Notes: generated by a model from the sequence alone, not told the origin. Positions 42,168 through 51,286 are shown, counted from the first letter of the stretch. The stretch: 64,000 bases of DNA from Phenylobacterium conjunctum (GCF_042679085.1 NZ_JBHTLQ010000008.1:1-64000), one strand, 5' to 3'. A program made the numbers and translations.

Positions 42168-42922
42168 GCCTGCTGCGGCTGGGGGTGAACATCGACCACG
42201 TGGCGACCATCCGGAACGCCCGCGGCGCCGACTATCCGAGCCCGGTGCGGGCGGCGGAGCTGGCCATGGCCGCCGGCTGTGACGGCATCACCGCCCACCT
42301 GCGTGAGGACCGGCGGCACATCTCCGACGCCGACATCGAGGCCCTGGCCGACATCACCCGCAAGCGCGGCATTCCGCTGAACTTCGAGATGGCCGTCACC
42401 GCCGAGATGGAGGCCATCGCGCTCAAGCACCTGCCGCACGCCGCCTGCCTGGTGCCGGAACGCCGGGAAGAGGTGACCACCGAGGGCGGGCTGGACATGG
42501 TGGACGGCTTCAACCGCATCGCGCCGGTCGTGCAACGCCTGGCCGGCGAGGGCGTCCGCGTCTCCTGCTTCATCGACGCCGATCCCGTCCAGGCCGCCGC
42601 CGCCAAGCGTGCGGGCGCCCAGGTTGTCGAGTTCCATACCGGCGCCTATTGCGACGCCGTGCGCGAACGTTCGCCCGAGGCGCCGGCCCTGCTGGAGCGT
42701 CTGAAGGCCGCGGCCTTCGAGGCCGAACGGCTGGGGCTGGAGGTCCATGCGGGCCACGGCATCGACTACGAGACAGTGAAGCCCATCGCCGCCATTCCGC
42801 AGGTCGCCGAGCTGAACATCGGCCACTTCCTGATCGGCGAGGCGATCTTCGTCGGCCTGGCCGAGGCGATCCGCCGGATGCGCCTGTTGATGGACGAAGC
42901 CCGCGCCGGGCTGGCGGCATGA
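42164..42922 (+). CDS. pdxJ: Pyridoxine 5'-phosphate synthase
   Basis: A 252-residue TIM-barrel enzyme that condenses 3-amino-2-oxopropyl phosphate with 1-deoxyxylulose 5-phosphate to pyridoxine phosphate. The N-terminus LRLGVNIDHVATIRNARG is the family signature, followed by GCDGITAHLREDRRHI, MVDGFNRIAPVVQRL, EFHTGAYCDA and the phosphate-binding AGHGIDYETVKPIA and LNIGHFLIGEAIFVGL. Four-base overlaps on both sides couple it to pyrE and acpS. Confidence 0.97.
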   Translation: MSLLRLGVNIDHVATIRNARGADYPSPVRAAELAMAAGCDGITAHLREDRRHISDADIEALADITRKRGIPLNFEMAVTAEMEAIALKHLPHAACLVPERREEVTTEGGLDMVDGFNRIAPVVQRLAGEGVRVSCFIDADPVQAAAAKRAGAQVVEFHTGAYCDAVRERSPEAPALLERLKAAAFEAERLGLEVHAGHGIDYETVKPIAAIPQVAELNIGHFLIGEAIFVGLAEAIRRMRLLMDEARAGLAA

Positions 42923-43335
42923 TCGTCGGGATCGGCTCGGACCTGTCCGACATCCGCCGGGTGCAGAACACCCTGGAGCGGTTCGGTGAGCGTTTTACCA
43001 ACCGCTGCTTCACCGAGATCGAACGCGCCCGGTCCGAACGTAAGCCTGACCGCGCCGCCTCCTACGCCAAGCGCTTCGCCGCCAAGGAGGCCTGCGCCAA
43101 GGCGCTCGGCACCGGCATCAAGCGCGGGGTGTTCTGGCGCGACATGGGCGTGGTCAACATGCGCTCGGGCCAGCCGACCATGGCCCTGACCGGCGGCGCG
43201 GCCGAGCGGTTGAGCCAGATCATTCCGCCGGGCCACAAGGCGGTGATCCATGTGTCCCTGACCGACGACCACCCCTACGCCCAGGCCTTCGTCATCATCG
43301 AAGCTGTGCCCGAGACCGGCCTGATCCAGGCCTGA
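42919..43335 (+). CDS. acpS: Holo-[acyl-carrier-protein] synthase
   Basis: A 138-residue phosphopantetheinyl transferase that activates acyl carrier protein using coenzyme A. It begins MIVGIGSDLSDIRRVQNTLE with the metal-binding Asp, and contains the signature RFAAKEACAKALGTGIKRG with the conserved Glu-x3-Lys. VIHVSLTDDHPYAQAFVI closes the fold. The start overlaps the pdxJ stop (ATGA). In related genomes acpS is often followed directly by lepB; here about 7 kb intervenes. Confidence 0.96.
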   Translation: MIVGIGSDLSDIRRVQNTLERFGERFTNRCFTEIERARSERKPDRAASYAKRFAAKEACAKALGTGIKRGVFWRDMGVVNMRSGQPTMALTGGAAERLSQIIPPGHKAVIHVSLTDDHPYAQAFVIIEAVPETGLIQA

Positions 43336-43345
43336 GACCCTTGCC

Positions 43346-44275
43346 ATGATCGCCAGCCTCGCGCCGTTCGCCCTCGGCCTCGCCTTGTTGGGCGGTGCGA
43401 GCCCGCCACCGGCCCTGGTCGCCACGGTGCGCGAGGAGACCAAGGATGACGTCGATGCGCCCCGCGACGCCGCCAAGCTGTTCCACAGGGCCGACATCAA
43501 CGGCGATGGCCTGCCGGACTGGCGGGTGGACTACAGCGAGCGCATGGCCTGGTGCGGCACGGGCGGCTGTCGCCAGCAGCTCTACCTGGCCCGGCCCGAC
43601 GGAACCTACGCCCTGGTATTCGACGCCCAGGCGCGCAGTGAGTTCCGGATGCGGAAGACCCGCGAGGGCCGCCGCCTGGATCTCGAGGTGCACGGCAGCG
43701 TCTGCGGTGAGGCCGGGGTGGAGGAGTGCCTGCGCTCGTTCCTCTGGACCGAGGCCGACGGCCGCTATGTGGAGATCCCCAACCGCAAGGGTGATGGTCG
43801 GCTGGAAGGCCTGATGCCGTTGGTGGCCCTGGACCCTGCGACCTATCCCAAGAGCGTCGCGGCGGCTGTGGCCCAGGCCTCCCAGGTCTGCGAGGCCAAG
43901 GGCGGACGGCTGAGCGACACGGAGTACGCAGTGGAGCGGACCCCCGACCTGGACGGCGATGGCCGCTCCGACTGGCTGGTGGACGCCTCGCTGATGACCT
44001 GCGTGGACGCCAAGGACGAGGAGAACGGCGCCCTCGAAATGGACGCGGGCCTGACCCTGCTGGCCGGGCCAGGCGCGACCCAGGCCCTGTTCCTGCCGAT
44101 CTACGCCTATGTCTTCGACGTCGCCTCTAGGCCGGCGACCTTCATCGCCGTCGATATCGGTGACGACTGCGGCGGCTATGAGCAGCCGGCCTGTCCGCAG
44201 ACGCCCTACCGGTGGGACGCCGCCAAGGCGGTGCTCGCTCCGGCGCCGGCCGCCCGGGGCCAGCGCTCGGAGTAG
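43346..44275 (+). CDS. Secreted protein with two Asp-rich calcium-binding-type loops
   Basis: A 309-residue protein with a probable signal peptide (MIASLAPFALGLALLGGASP). Two similar segments, HRADINGDGLPDWRVDYSE (about residue 46) and TPDLDGDGRSDWLVDASL (about 207), carry DxDxDG loops as in EF-hand or FG-GAP/VCBS repeats, so the protein seems to consist of two related halves. Several Cys pairs suggest disulfides, in keeping with export. No enzyme motif is seen. It follows acpS after 10 bases but looks functionally unrelated. Confidence 0.72.
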   Translation: MIASLAPFALGLALLGGASPPPALVATVREETKDDVDAPRDAAKLFHRADINGDGLPDWRVDYSERMAWCGTGGCRQQLYLARPDGTYALVFDAQARSEFRMRKTREGRRLDLEVHGSVCGEAGVEECLRSFLWTEADGRYVEIPNRKGDGRLEGLMPLVALDPATYPKSVAAAVAQASQVCEAKGGRLSDTEYAVERTPDLDGDGRSDWLVDASLMTCVDAKDEENGALEMDAGLTLLAGPGATQALFLPIYAYVFDVASRPATFIAVDIGDDCGGYEQPACPQTPYRWDAAKAVLAPAPAARGQRSE

Positions 44276-44279
44276 GCCG

Positions 44280-46301
44280 CTATTTCAGGTGGGCCGCGTA
44301 CCAGCCGATATAGCGGTCGTAGCGGTCCTTCAGGAAGCTCGGGCGGCGGATGCGATGATACTGGCCCGGATAGATCACCAGCTCCGTCTCGACGCCCAGG
44401 CTGCGCAGGGCCTGGTACATCTGTTCGGAGTTCAGGACCGGCACGTTGAAGTCCGCCGCTCCGCCCAGGAACAGGGTCGGCGTCTTGATCCGGTCGGCGT
44501 GGAAGAAGGGCTCGGACACCTTCATCCAGACCTCGGGCTTCTCCCAGGGGCGGCCCAGTTCGACCTCGTAGTCGCGGATGTACTGGTCGGTGCCGTAGCC
44601 GGCGAAGACGTTTGAGATGCTGGCGCCGCTGGTCGCCGCCTTGAAGCGGGTGTCACTGGCGATGACGAAATTGGTCAGGATGCCGCCATAGCTCCAGCCA
44701 CCGACCCCCAGTCGGTTCGGATCGGTGATCCCCTGGGCGGTCGCATAGTCCACCGCCGCCAGGACGTCCTCGGTCGCCGGGTGGCCCCAGTTGGCATAGA
44801 TGGCCATGCCGAAGGCCTCGCCCCGGCCGTTGCTGCCGCGCGGATTGGCCGCCACCACCACATAGCCCTGGGCGGCAAGCATCTGCCACTCCTGGGACCA
44901 GCCGAGTTCAAACTGCGACTGCGGCCCGCCATGGATGCGCAGGATGGTGGGATAGGCCTTGCCGGCGACATAGCCCGGCGGCTTGACCAGGAAGCCGTGG
45001 ATCTCGGTCCCGTCCTTGCTCTTGAACTTGATCTCCTCGGTGGCGCCGAGGGCCACCTCGCTCAGCCAGTCGTTGTGATGGGTGAGGGGACGGGCCTTGG
45101 TCTTCTCGATGGCGTAGAGCTCGCCTGGATGGGTCGGGTTGCTGGCCAGGGCGACGATCCGTCCACGGCCGTCGCTGTCGTAGTCGGCCAGGGCCTGGCG
45201 ACCGGACAAGAGGTCCTTGGGCGCACCGCCGGCGGCCGGGATTTCGACCAGGCGCTGGATCTGGTCATCCTCCATCCGCACCACCAGCCGCTTGCCGTCC
45301 GCGGTCCAGGTGGGCTGGGAGACATTGCGGTCGAGGCCCTTGGTCAGCAGCCGGGGGGAGCCGCCCGCCGCGGGGACCACGGCCAGGGCGTTGACCCCAT
45401 AGCCGATCTTGCGGACCTCGCCGCCCTGCAGGTAGGCCACCTGCTTCCCGTCGGGGCTCCAGGCCGGATAGCTGTCGAACTCCGGGCCGTTGTCGTCGCC
45501 GGCATAGGTGGTCAGGGCGCGCATCGCCCCGCCGGCCTTGGCCTCAGCGACATAGACGTCCCAGTTGTAGTCCCGGTCGGGGTCCGCCGAGCGCTTGCTG
45601 ACGAAGGCGATGGACTTGCCGTCCGGGGACCAGGAGGGCAGCAGTTCCTCGAAGTCGCCGCTCGTCACCCGCACCGGCTTCCGGTCCGCCAGGCTCATGA
45701 GATAGAGGCGGGACTTGCCCTCGCGCAGATAGCCCTGGACGTCCTGCTTGAACTGGAAGCGATTGATGACGATGGGAAGCGGACGCTTGGGATCCGGCGG
45801 ATCGGTGTCGTCGGCCGCCGGCTTCGGCGGCTCGGGCGGCGCGTCGCTGAGCACCAGGGCGATGGACTTGCCGTCCGGCGACCAGGCGTAGTCCTCCACC
45901 GACTGCTTGCCGGAGGTGATCTTGAACGCCTCGCCGCCCTGGCGGTCCAGCAGCCACAGGTGGTCCGCCTCGTCATCGTCCCGGCGGCCGGAGATGAAGG
46001 CCAGGTAGCGGCCATCCGGGCTCCAGCGCGGGGTGTTCTCGCTCTCCTTGGGGCCGTGGGTCAGCTGCAGGCTGGTCTTGCCGTCCAGGGAGGTCATCCA
46101 GATGTGGGTGAAGCCCTTGTCCGCAGCGCGGTTCAGGGCGCTGACCGAATAGGCGACCCACTTGCCGTCCGGCGACAGGGCCGGGGCGCCGACCGTGCGT
46201 TCCTTGAAGATGTCGTCGGTGGTCAGGCGGCGCGGCTCCGCACCCTGGGCGGCGCTCGCCAGAACCCCGGTCATAACAACCGCCAACAGAATTCCGCGCA
46301 T
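44280..46301 (-). CDS. S9-family prolyl oligopeptidase-like serine peptidase
   Basis: A 673-residue exported peptidase with signal peptide (MRGILLAVVMTGVLASAAQG-AE). The N-terminal beta-propeller has WD40-like/TolB repeats with the phrase SPDGK recurring (LSPDGKWVAYSVSAL, WSPDGRYLAFISG, WSPDGKSIAFVSK). The C-terminal alpha/beta hydrolase domain contains the nucleophile Ser in GVGGWSYGGILTNF, the Asp in LFLGGAADFNVPVL and the His in YPGQYHRIRRPSF. It belongs to the acylaminoacyl-peptidase/DPP branch. The start at 46301 has GGGGGA upstream. Divergent from an exported M20 peptidase. Confidence 0.93.
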   Translation of the reverse strand: MRGILLAVVMTGVLASAAQGAEPRRLTTDDIFKERTVGAPALSPDGKWVAYSVSALNRAADKGFTHIWMTSLDGKTSLQLTHGPKESENTPRWSPDGRYLAFISGRRDDDEADHLWLLDRQGGEAFKITSGKQSVEDYAWSPDGKSIALVLSDAPPEPPKPAADDTDPPDPKRPLPIVINRFQFKQDVQGYLREGKSRLYLMSLADRKPVRVTSGDFEELLPSWSPDGKSIAFVSKRSADPDRDYNWDVYVAEAKAGGAMRALTTYAGDDNGPEFDSYPAWSPDGKQVAYLQGGEVRKIGYGVNALAVVPAAGGSPRLLTKGLDRNVSQPTWTADGKRLVVRMEDDQIQRLVEIPAAGGAPKDLLSGRQALADYDSDGRGRIVALASNPTHPGELYAIEKTKARPLTHHNDWLSEVALGATEEIKFKSKDGTEIHGFLVKPPGYVAGKAYPTILRIHGGPQSQFELGWSQEWQMLAAQGYVVVAANPRGSNGRGEAFGMAIYANWGHPATEDVLAAVDYATAQGITDPNRLGVGGWSYGGILTNFVIASDTRFKAATSGASISNVFAGYGTDQYIRDYEVELGRPWEKPEVWMKVSEPFFHADRIKTPTLFLGGAADFNVPVLNSEQMYQALRSLGVETELVIYPGQYHRIRRPSFLKDRYDRYIGWYAAHLK

Positions 46302-46441
46302 ATCATTCCCCCAACCCAAAGCAGGGCCTGATCTAGCCGGGAGCTCAGCCGGCGGGCAATCCATCGGCTGTGGGTAATCCGCCCCTTGCCAGGCCAGCCC
46401 CCGCGCCGTCCAATCGGCTGAACATGTTCAGCGAGGGCGCG

Positions 46442-47971
46442 ATGCGGATTCGGACCAAGGTTTTGGCGGTGGCGGCCCTGTCGGCCCTGATGGCGACGAG
46501 CGCGGCCGCGGGGACGCCGCGCGACGCGGTGCGGGCCTGGCGCAAGGCGCACGAGAAGGAAATCGTCGCCGACTTCTCGGCCCTATTGTCCCTGCCCAAT
46601 GTCGCAACCACCCTGTCGGACGTCGAGAAGAACGCCGACTACATCTCCGGCCTGCTCCAGAAGCGCGGCTTCAAGACCCAGCTGCTGCGGGCCCAACCCG
46701 GCACGCCGCCCTCGGTGCTCGGGGAGCTGAAGACGCCGGGCGCCAAGCGGACGGTGGTGTTCTACGCCCATTATGACGGACAGCCCGTCGGCCAGCAGGG
46801 TTGGCTGACCAGCCCCTTCCAGCCGACCATGCGCACGGCGCTGCCGGACGCCAAGACCGTCGACTGGCAGGGCGCGGCGGGGCCGCTCGATCCGGACTGG
46901 CGGCTCTATGCGCGCTCGGCCGGGGACGACAAGGGTTCGATCCAGGTCATGCTCTCGGCCCTCGACGCGCTGAAGGCCGCCGGGATCAAGCCGTCGGTGA
47001 ACATCAAGGTGCTCTATGAGGGCGAGGAGGAGCAGGGCTCGGCCCACTTCGCCGAGCTGGTGGGCAAGAACCTGGCCCTGCTGAAGGGCGACCTGCTGAT
47101 CATGGGCGACGGGCCCATGCACCAGTCCGGCAAGCAGCAGATCAATTTCGGCAACCGCGGCATCACCAGCTTCGAGGCCACTGTCTATGGCCCGCTGAAG
47201 CCCCTGCACGACGGCCACTACGGCTCCTGGGCGCCCAGCCCGACCGTGATGCTGGCCAGCCTGATCATGAGCCTGCGGGATGAGACTGGTCACATCCTGA
47301 TCCCCGGCTTCTATGACGACGTGACGCCGGTGTCGGAGGCCGACAAGGCCGCGCTCGCCGCCCTGCCGGATGTGGAGAGCGACCTGAAGAAGGCCCTGGG
47401 CCTCGGGCGCAATATCGGCGGTCCGCGCCTGGCCGATGGCTATCTTCAGCCGACCCTGAACGTGCGGGCGATCCACGCCGGCGACACCGGACCCCAGGCC
47501 GCCAACGCCATCGCCACCGAGGGCCGCCTGTCGGTCGACTTCCGCCTGGCGCCTGGCGAGACCCCGGCCAAGGTCAAGGAACTGACCGAAGCTTACCTGA
47601 CGGCCCAGGGCTGGTTCATCGTCCGCGACACCCCGGACCTGGCCACCCGTCTGGCGCATCCGAAGATCCTGCGGCTGGACTGGGAGGAGGGCGGCTCCAT
47701 CGCCACCAAGACGCCGATGGACGGCCCCGCCGCTGACGCCGTCGCCGCCTCCATCGGGCGGACGGTGGGCTATCCGGTGCTCAAGCTGCCGATCGTCGGC
47801 GCGAGCTCGGGCATGGCCGATATCGTGAACCAGCTGAAGGTCCCGATGGTCGGCGTCAGCATCGCCAACTACGACGACAACCAGCACGCCATGAACGAGA
47901 ACCTGCGGCTGGGAAACCTGTGGGACGGCATCGAGGTCTATGCCGGTCTGGTCTCGGACCTGAAGTGGTGA
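46442..47971 (+). CDS. Exported M20-family metallopeptidase
   Basis: A 509-residue dinuclear zinc exopeptidase or deacylase with signal peptide (IRTKVLAVAALSALMATSAAAG). Metal ligands appear in VVFYAHYDGQP (His-Tyr-Asp), ARSAGDDKGSIQ (bridging Asp), VLYEGEEEQGS (catalytic and metal Glu) and LIMGDGPMHQ (Asp), with the last His in NYDDNQHAMNENLRLG. The dimerisation domain lies between. I place the start at 46442 because AGCGAGG is five bases upstream. Divergent from the S9 peptidase; the two could act together on peptides in the periplasm. Confidence 0.92.
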   Translation: MRIRTKVLAVAALSALMATSAAAGTPRDAVRAWRKAHEKEIVADFSALLSLPNVATTLSDVEKNADYISGLLQKRGFKTQLLRAQPGTPPSVLGELKTPGAKRTVVFYAHYDGQPVGQQGWLTSPFQPTMRTALPDAKTVDWQGAAGPLDPDWRLYARSAGDDKGSIQVMLSALDALKAAGIKPSVNIKVLYEGEEEQGSAHFAELVGKNLALLKGDLLIMGDGPMHQSGKQQINFGNRGITSFEATVYGPLKPLHDGHYGSWAPSPTVMLASLIMSLRDETGHILIPGFYDDVTPVSEADKAALAALPDVESDLKKALGLGRNIGGPRLADGYLQPTLNVRAIHAGDTGPQAANAIATEGRLSVDFRLAPGETPAKVKELTEAYLTAQGWFIVRDTPDLATRLAHPKILRLDWEEGGSIATKTPMDGPAADAVAASIGRTVGYPVLKLPIVGASSGMADIVNQLKVPMVGVSIANYDDNQHAMNENLRLGNLWDGIEVYAGLVSDLKW

Positions 47972-47972
47972 G

Positions 47973-49136
47973 CTAGCGCAGGAAGGCCGCCAGCCGCTCC
48001 AGGCCGGCGGCGTTCTTCTCGAGCCGGGCGGCGAAGCACCATCGCAGCCAACCCTCGCCCTCGTCGCCGAAGGCCGAGCCGGGGGCGAGGCCAAGGCCCG
48101 CCTCGGCGACCAGCCGCTTGGCCAGGTCCAGGGAATTGTCGCAGCCGTCCAGCCGGAAGAAGGCGTAGAGCCCGCCGTCCGGCTCAGGGGCGTCGACGCC
48201 CGGCAGGCCGCGAAGCGCGCCCAGCACCTGGTCACGGGCGCGGGCGAGGTCGGCGCGCAACTCGGCGATGGCGTTCTCGCCCCGGGTCAGGGCGGCCAGG
48301 GCGCCTTCCTGGACGAAATCCGGGGCGCAGGAGGTGTTGTATTCGAGCAGGACGCCCAGGGCCTCCTGCAGCGGCGCTGGCGCAACGATCCAGCCCAGCC
48401 GCCAGCCGGTCATGCGCCAGGCCTTGGAGAAGCTGTTGGTGCTGATCACGCGATCCTGCGGATCGGCCAGGGGCAGGAAGGACGGGGCCGAGGCGGCGGG
48501 GCCGAACACCAGCCGCTCATAGACGTCGTCGGCGATGATCCAGATCCCCAGCCGGCGGCAGTAGTCGAGGATCACTTGCCGATCCTCCGCCGCCAGGGTC
48601 CAGCCGGTGGGATTGTTTGGGGAGTTCAGGAACAGGGCCTTCACGTCCGGCGTCAGGGCGGCGAGCAGCCGGTCGAGGTCCAGGCTCCAGCGGCCGTTGC
48701 GGGATTCCAGCGAGACCGGCGTCACCTGGGCGCTCAGCACGCGCGGGATCTCGGCGACATTCGGCCAGACCGGGGTGACGACACAGACCCGGTCGCCGGG
48801 CTCCAGGATCGCCTGGGCCGCCACCATCAGGGCGCTGACCCCGGAGCTGGTGATCGCCAGCCGCTCGACGCCGACCGGCGTCCTGTGCAGCCGGCCGAGA
48901 TAGGCCGACAGCGCTTCGCGCAGGTCCAGCCGGCCCTGGTTGTGGGTGTAGTAGGTCCGGCCCGCGCTCAGGGCCTGGGCCGCCGCCTCGCGGATGAAGC
49001 CCGGGGTCGGCTGGTCGCTCTCACCGAACCAGAAGGCCAGGATGTCCTCGCGGCCCAGCCCCGCATTGGCCACCTCCCGGATCTGGGAACGACGCAGGGC
49101 CTGGACGGCGGGGCGGGGCAGGGGCGGGAAGGACAT
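47973..49136 (-). CDS. PLP-dependent aminotransferase, class I/II
   Basis: A 387-residue fold-type I aminotransferase. The PLP Lys is in VISTNSFSKAWRMTGWRLGW, the Asn/Asp/Tyr contacts in LFLNSPNNPTGWTL and WIIADDVYERLVFG, and the substrate Arg in GWLRWCFAA. The N-terminus RRSQIREVANAGLGREDILA and FWFGESDQPTPGFIREAAA resembles the aspartate aminotransferase-like group. Specific amino donor unknown. Its stop is one base from the M20 peptidase stop (convergent). Confidence 0.92.
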   Translation of the reverse strand: MSFPPLPRPAVQALRRSQIREVANAGLGREDILAFWFGESDQPTPGFIREAAAQALSAGRTYYTHNQGRLDLREALSAYLGRLHRTPVGVERLAITSSGVSALMVAAQAILEPGDRVCVVTPVWPNVAEIPRVLSAQVTPVSLESRNGRWSLDLDRLLAALTPDVKALFLNSPNNPTGWTLAAEDRQVILDYCRRLGIWIIADDVYERLVFGPAASAPSFLPLADPQDRVISTNSFSKAWRMTGWRLGWIVAPAPLQEALGVLLEYNTSCAPDFVQEGALAALTRGENAIAELRADLARARDQVLGALRGLPGVDAPEPDGGLYAFFRLDGCDNSLDLAKRLVAEAGLGLAPGSAFGDEGEGWLRWCFAARLEKNAAGLERLAAFLR

Positions 49137-49192
49137 GACGCTGTCTTAGCCGTCCCGCAGAACCCCGTCATGGTCGGGCTTGGATCGGAGGT

Positions 49193-49310
49193 GTCATCCC
49201 GCATGGAGCGGCGCAGCCGCGCAAGTGCGGGACCCAGACGCGCAGGGGTTTGCCTTATAGGTCAGCGTTTCTGGGGCCCGGTCATTCGCTGGCGCTAAAA
49301 CCGGGATGAC
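49193..49310. repeat. Intergenic palindromic repeat, family A copy 2
   Basis: This 118-base element starts GTCATCCCGC and ends CGGGATGAC, and its first 45 bases closely match the element at 20961-21079 (CATGGAGCGGCG, AAGTGCGGGACCCA). The remainder differs. It fills the gap between the aminotransferase and the amidohydrolase-like gene; nothing else is seen there. Confidence 0.8.
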
Positions 49311-49333
49311 ACCGAGGGGCCGATGGCTCGCGC

Positions 49334-50296
49334 CTAGTGATCCAACCCCAGCACCCGCGCCGCGTTGCCGCCCAGCCACTTCGCCCGCACCGAGTCGGTC
49401 AGGGGCAGGGCGTCGGTCTCGGCCACCAGCTGGTGCAGCGGCACCATCAGGGTGCCCCAGCCGCTGGCGAAGATGATCCGGTCCTGCAGGGTGCGGGCGC
49501 CGTAATAGATCAGGGCCTCATAACCCGCGCCGGGCGCCAGCAGCTGCTTCACGCGCTTGCAGGCGAAGTCGATGAAGATGTTCTGGTGACGTGAGGCGAT
49601 GGCGCAGGTTTCCGCCACCCAGGGCCAGCCGGTGAGGGCCGCGACGATCTTCAGGGTCGGGAACTCGACCGCGATCTCGTCCAGGTACTTGGGGTGCGCA
49701 TAGTCGTAGGGCCGGTCGGTGAGCAGGTGCAGGCCGACCGTGATCCGCACCGGAATGCCTAGCTCTACGCACTTGGCCAGGAAGGGGCGATAGGCCGGGT
49801 CATTGATGTAGCGGTTCTCGCGATAGCAGGAGATCTCGAATCCGCGACAGCCCCATTCGCGCACGCCGCGCTCCAGGGCCGCGACGCCGCCTTCGCCCTC
49901 GTCGCCCCAGATGCGGAACCAGGGGATCAGGCGGTCGGGATGTTCCGCGGCGAACTTGGCCACGTCCTCGTTGCTGGCCCGGCGGCCGGCGTTGCCGATG
50001 CAGGCGTACTGGACGCCCGCGGTGTCCAGCATGTCGATCACCGCCTGGTGGCTCATGGCGCGGGTCATGTCGACTTCGCAAAGCTTGAGCGCCAGCCAGG
50101 TCAGGCCGTGCTCGGCCTTGGCGGCGTTGAACTCGTCCAGGCTCATGCCGATCTGGGCGGCCCAGCCGGGCGCCATTTGCTGGGCGTAGCCTTCCTTGTC
50201 GAAGCCGCGCCCCGACTTGATCAGCCGCACCGTGTCCTCGACGGCCTCGCGGGTGGGGGTGTCGCACTCGAAATCAATGATCAGGGGCGCAGGCAT
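49334..50296 (-). CDS. Amidohydrolase_2-like TIM-barrel protein lacking usual metal ligands
   Basis: A 320-residue protein with the layout of the amidohydrolase-2 (ACMSD/decarboxylase) family: an N-terminal strand LIIDFECDTPTRE, middle strands WGCRGFEISCYRENRYINDP and IPVRITVGLHLL, then KIVAALTGWPWVAETCAIAS and RIIFASGWGTLMV. In active members these places read HxH (or ExH), AHxG and GSD; here they read ExD, ALTG and ASGWG. The metal site therefore looks lost, and the protein may be non-catalytic or use another chemistry. AAGGA lies seven bases before the ATG. It lies between repeat A and the lepB promoter region. Confidence 0.75.
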   Translation of the reverse strand: MPAPLIIDFECDTPTREAVEDTVRLIKSGRGFDKEGYAQQMAPGWAAQIGMSLDEFNAAKAEHGLTWLALKLCEVDMTRAMSHQAVIDMLDTAGVQYACIGNAGRRASNEDVAKFAAEHPDRLIPWFRIWGDEGEGGVAALERGVREWGCRGFEISCYRENRYINDPAYRPFLAKCVELGIPVRITVGLHLLTDRPYDYAHPKYLDEIAVEFPTLKIVAALTGWPWVAETCAIASRHQNIFIDFACKRVKQLLAPGAGYEALIYYGARTLQDRIIFASGWGTLMVPLHQLVAETDALPLTDSVRAKWLGGNAARVLGLDH

Positions 50297-50506
50297 GGCA
50301 AAGTCCTTGGATGAAAAGGGTCGATGGCGCGAAGGCCTAATGGCGTCACGCTAGCCTGCGCCGGGCGGACGCGCCACCACTGCGCCCGCGCCTCGCCCAC
50401 TCGCGCCTGCGTAGAGTCTCCGGGCGTGGCGCTTGCCGTTCGGGTATGCAGCGTCTAGCAAAAGCCAATCGGTCCGGCCTCGCGGCCGGCGTTTCGGGAT
50501 TCGGGA

Positions 50507-51286
50507 ATGACCGACGACGTGCAGAGCGCCAAGGAGGCCGACGAGCCCGGCGCGATCAATGAGCTGGTGGAGATCGTCAAGACGGTCGCCTACGCCCTGC
50601 TCATCGCCCTGGTCCTGCGCGTGCTGTTCTTCCAGCCCTTCACGATCCCGTCGGCCTCGATGGAGCCGACGCTTCTGGAAGGCGACTACATCATCGTCTC
50701 CAAGTACTCGTACGGCTATTCCCGCAACTCGATCCCGTTCAGCCCGCCGCTGTTCGAGGGCCGCCTGTTCGACAAGACGCCGGAGCGCGGCGACATCATC
50801 GTCTTCAAGCTGCCCCGCGACGGCCACACCGACTACATCAAGCGCCTGATTGGCCTGCCCGGCGACCGTATCCAGGTCACCGGCGGCGTGCTGTCGATCA
50901 ATGGCAAGGCCGTGCCGCGCAAGCCGATGACGCCAGTGATGATCGACAGCGGCTGGGGCTTCACCCGCAGCGTCCAGCGGTTCCAGGAGACCTTCCCGAA
51001 CGGCAAGACCTTCACCACCTACGACTTCGGGCCCGACGGCGACGTCGACAACACCGGGGTCTATGTGGTGCCGGAGGGGCACTATTTCTTCATGGGCGAC
51101 AACCGCGACAACTCCCTCGACAGCCGGCTGCCCAGCGAGATCGGCGTGGGATACGTCCCGGCCGAAAACCTGGTCGGCAAAGCCCAGATCATCATGCTGT
51201 CCTGGAACAAGGGCGCGTCGCTGTTCAAGCCCTGGACCTGGTTCCTTGACGCCCGGCCCGGCCGCTTCTTCCACAGCCTGAAATGA
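50507..51286 (+). CDS. lepB: Signal peptidase I
   Basis: A 259-residue inner-membrane peptidase that removes Sec signal peptides. After a short cytoplasmic segment the membrane helix AYALLIALVLRVLFFQPF leads to the catalytic Ser in PSASMEPTLLEGDYI and the general base Lys in DYIKRLIGLPGDRI. GDNRDNSLDSRLP is the box E region. It precedes rnc with a four-base overlap. The 210 bases upstream contain no gene; TTGCCGT (50433-50439) with TCTAGCAA 14 bases on is a weak promoter match. Confidence 0.97.
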   Translation: MTDDVQSAKEADEPGAINELVEIVKTVAYALLIALVLRVLFFQPFTIPSASMEPTLLEGDYIIVSKYSYGYSRNSIPFSPPLFEGRLFDKTPERGDIIVFKLPRDGHTDYIKRLIGLPGDRIQVTGGVLSINGKAVPRKPMTPVMIDSGWGFTRSVQRFQETFPNGKTFTTYDFGPDGDVDNTGVYVVPEGHYFFMGDNRDNSLDSRLPSEIGVGYVPAENLVGKAQIIMLSWNKGASLFKPWTWFLDARPGRFFHSLK

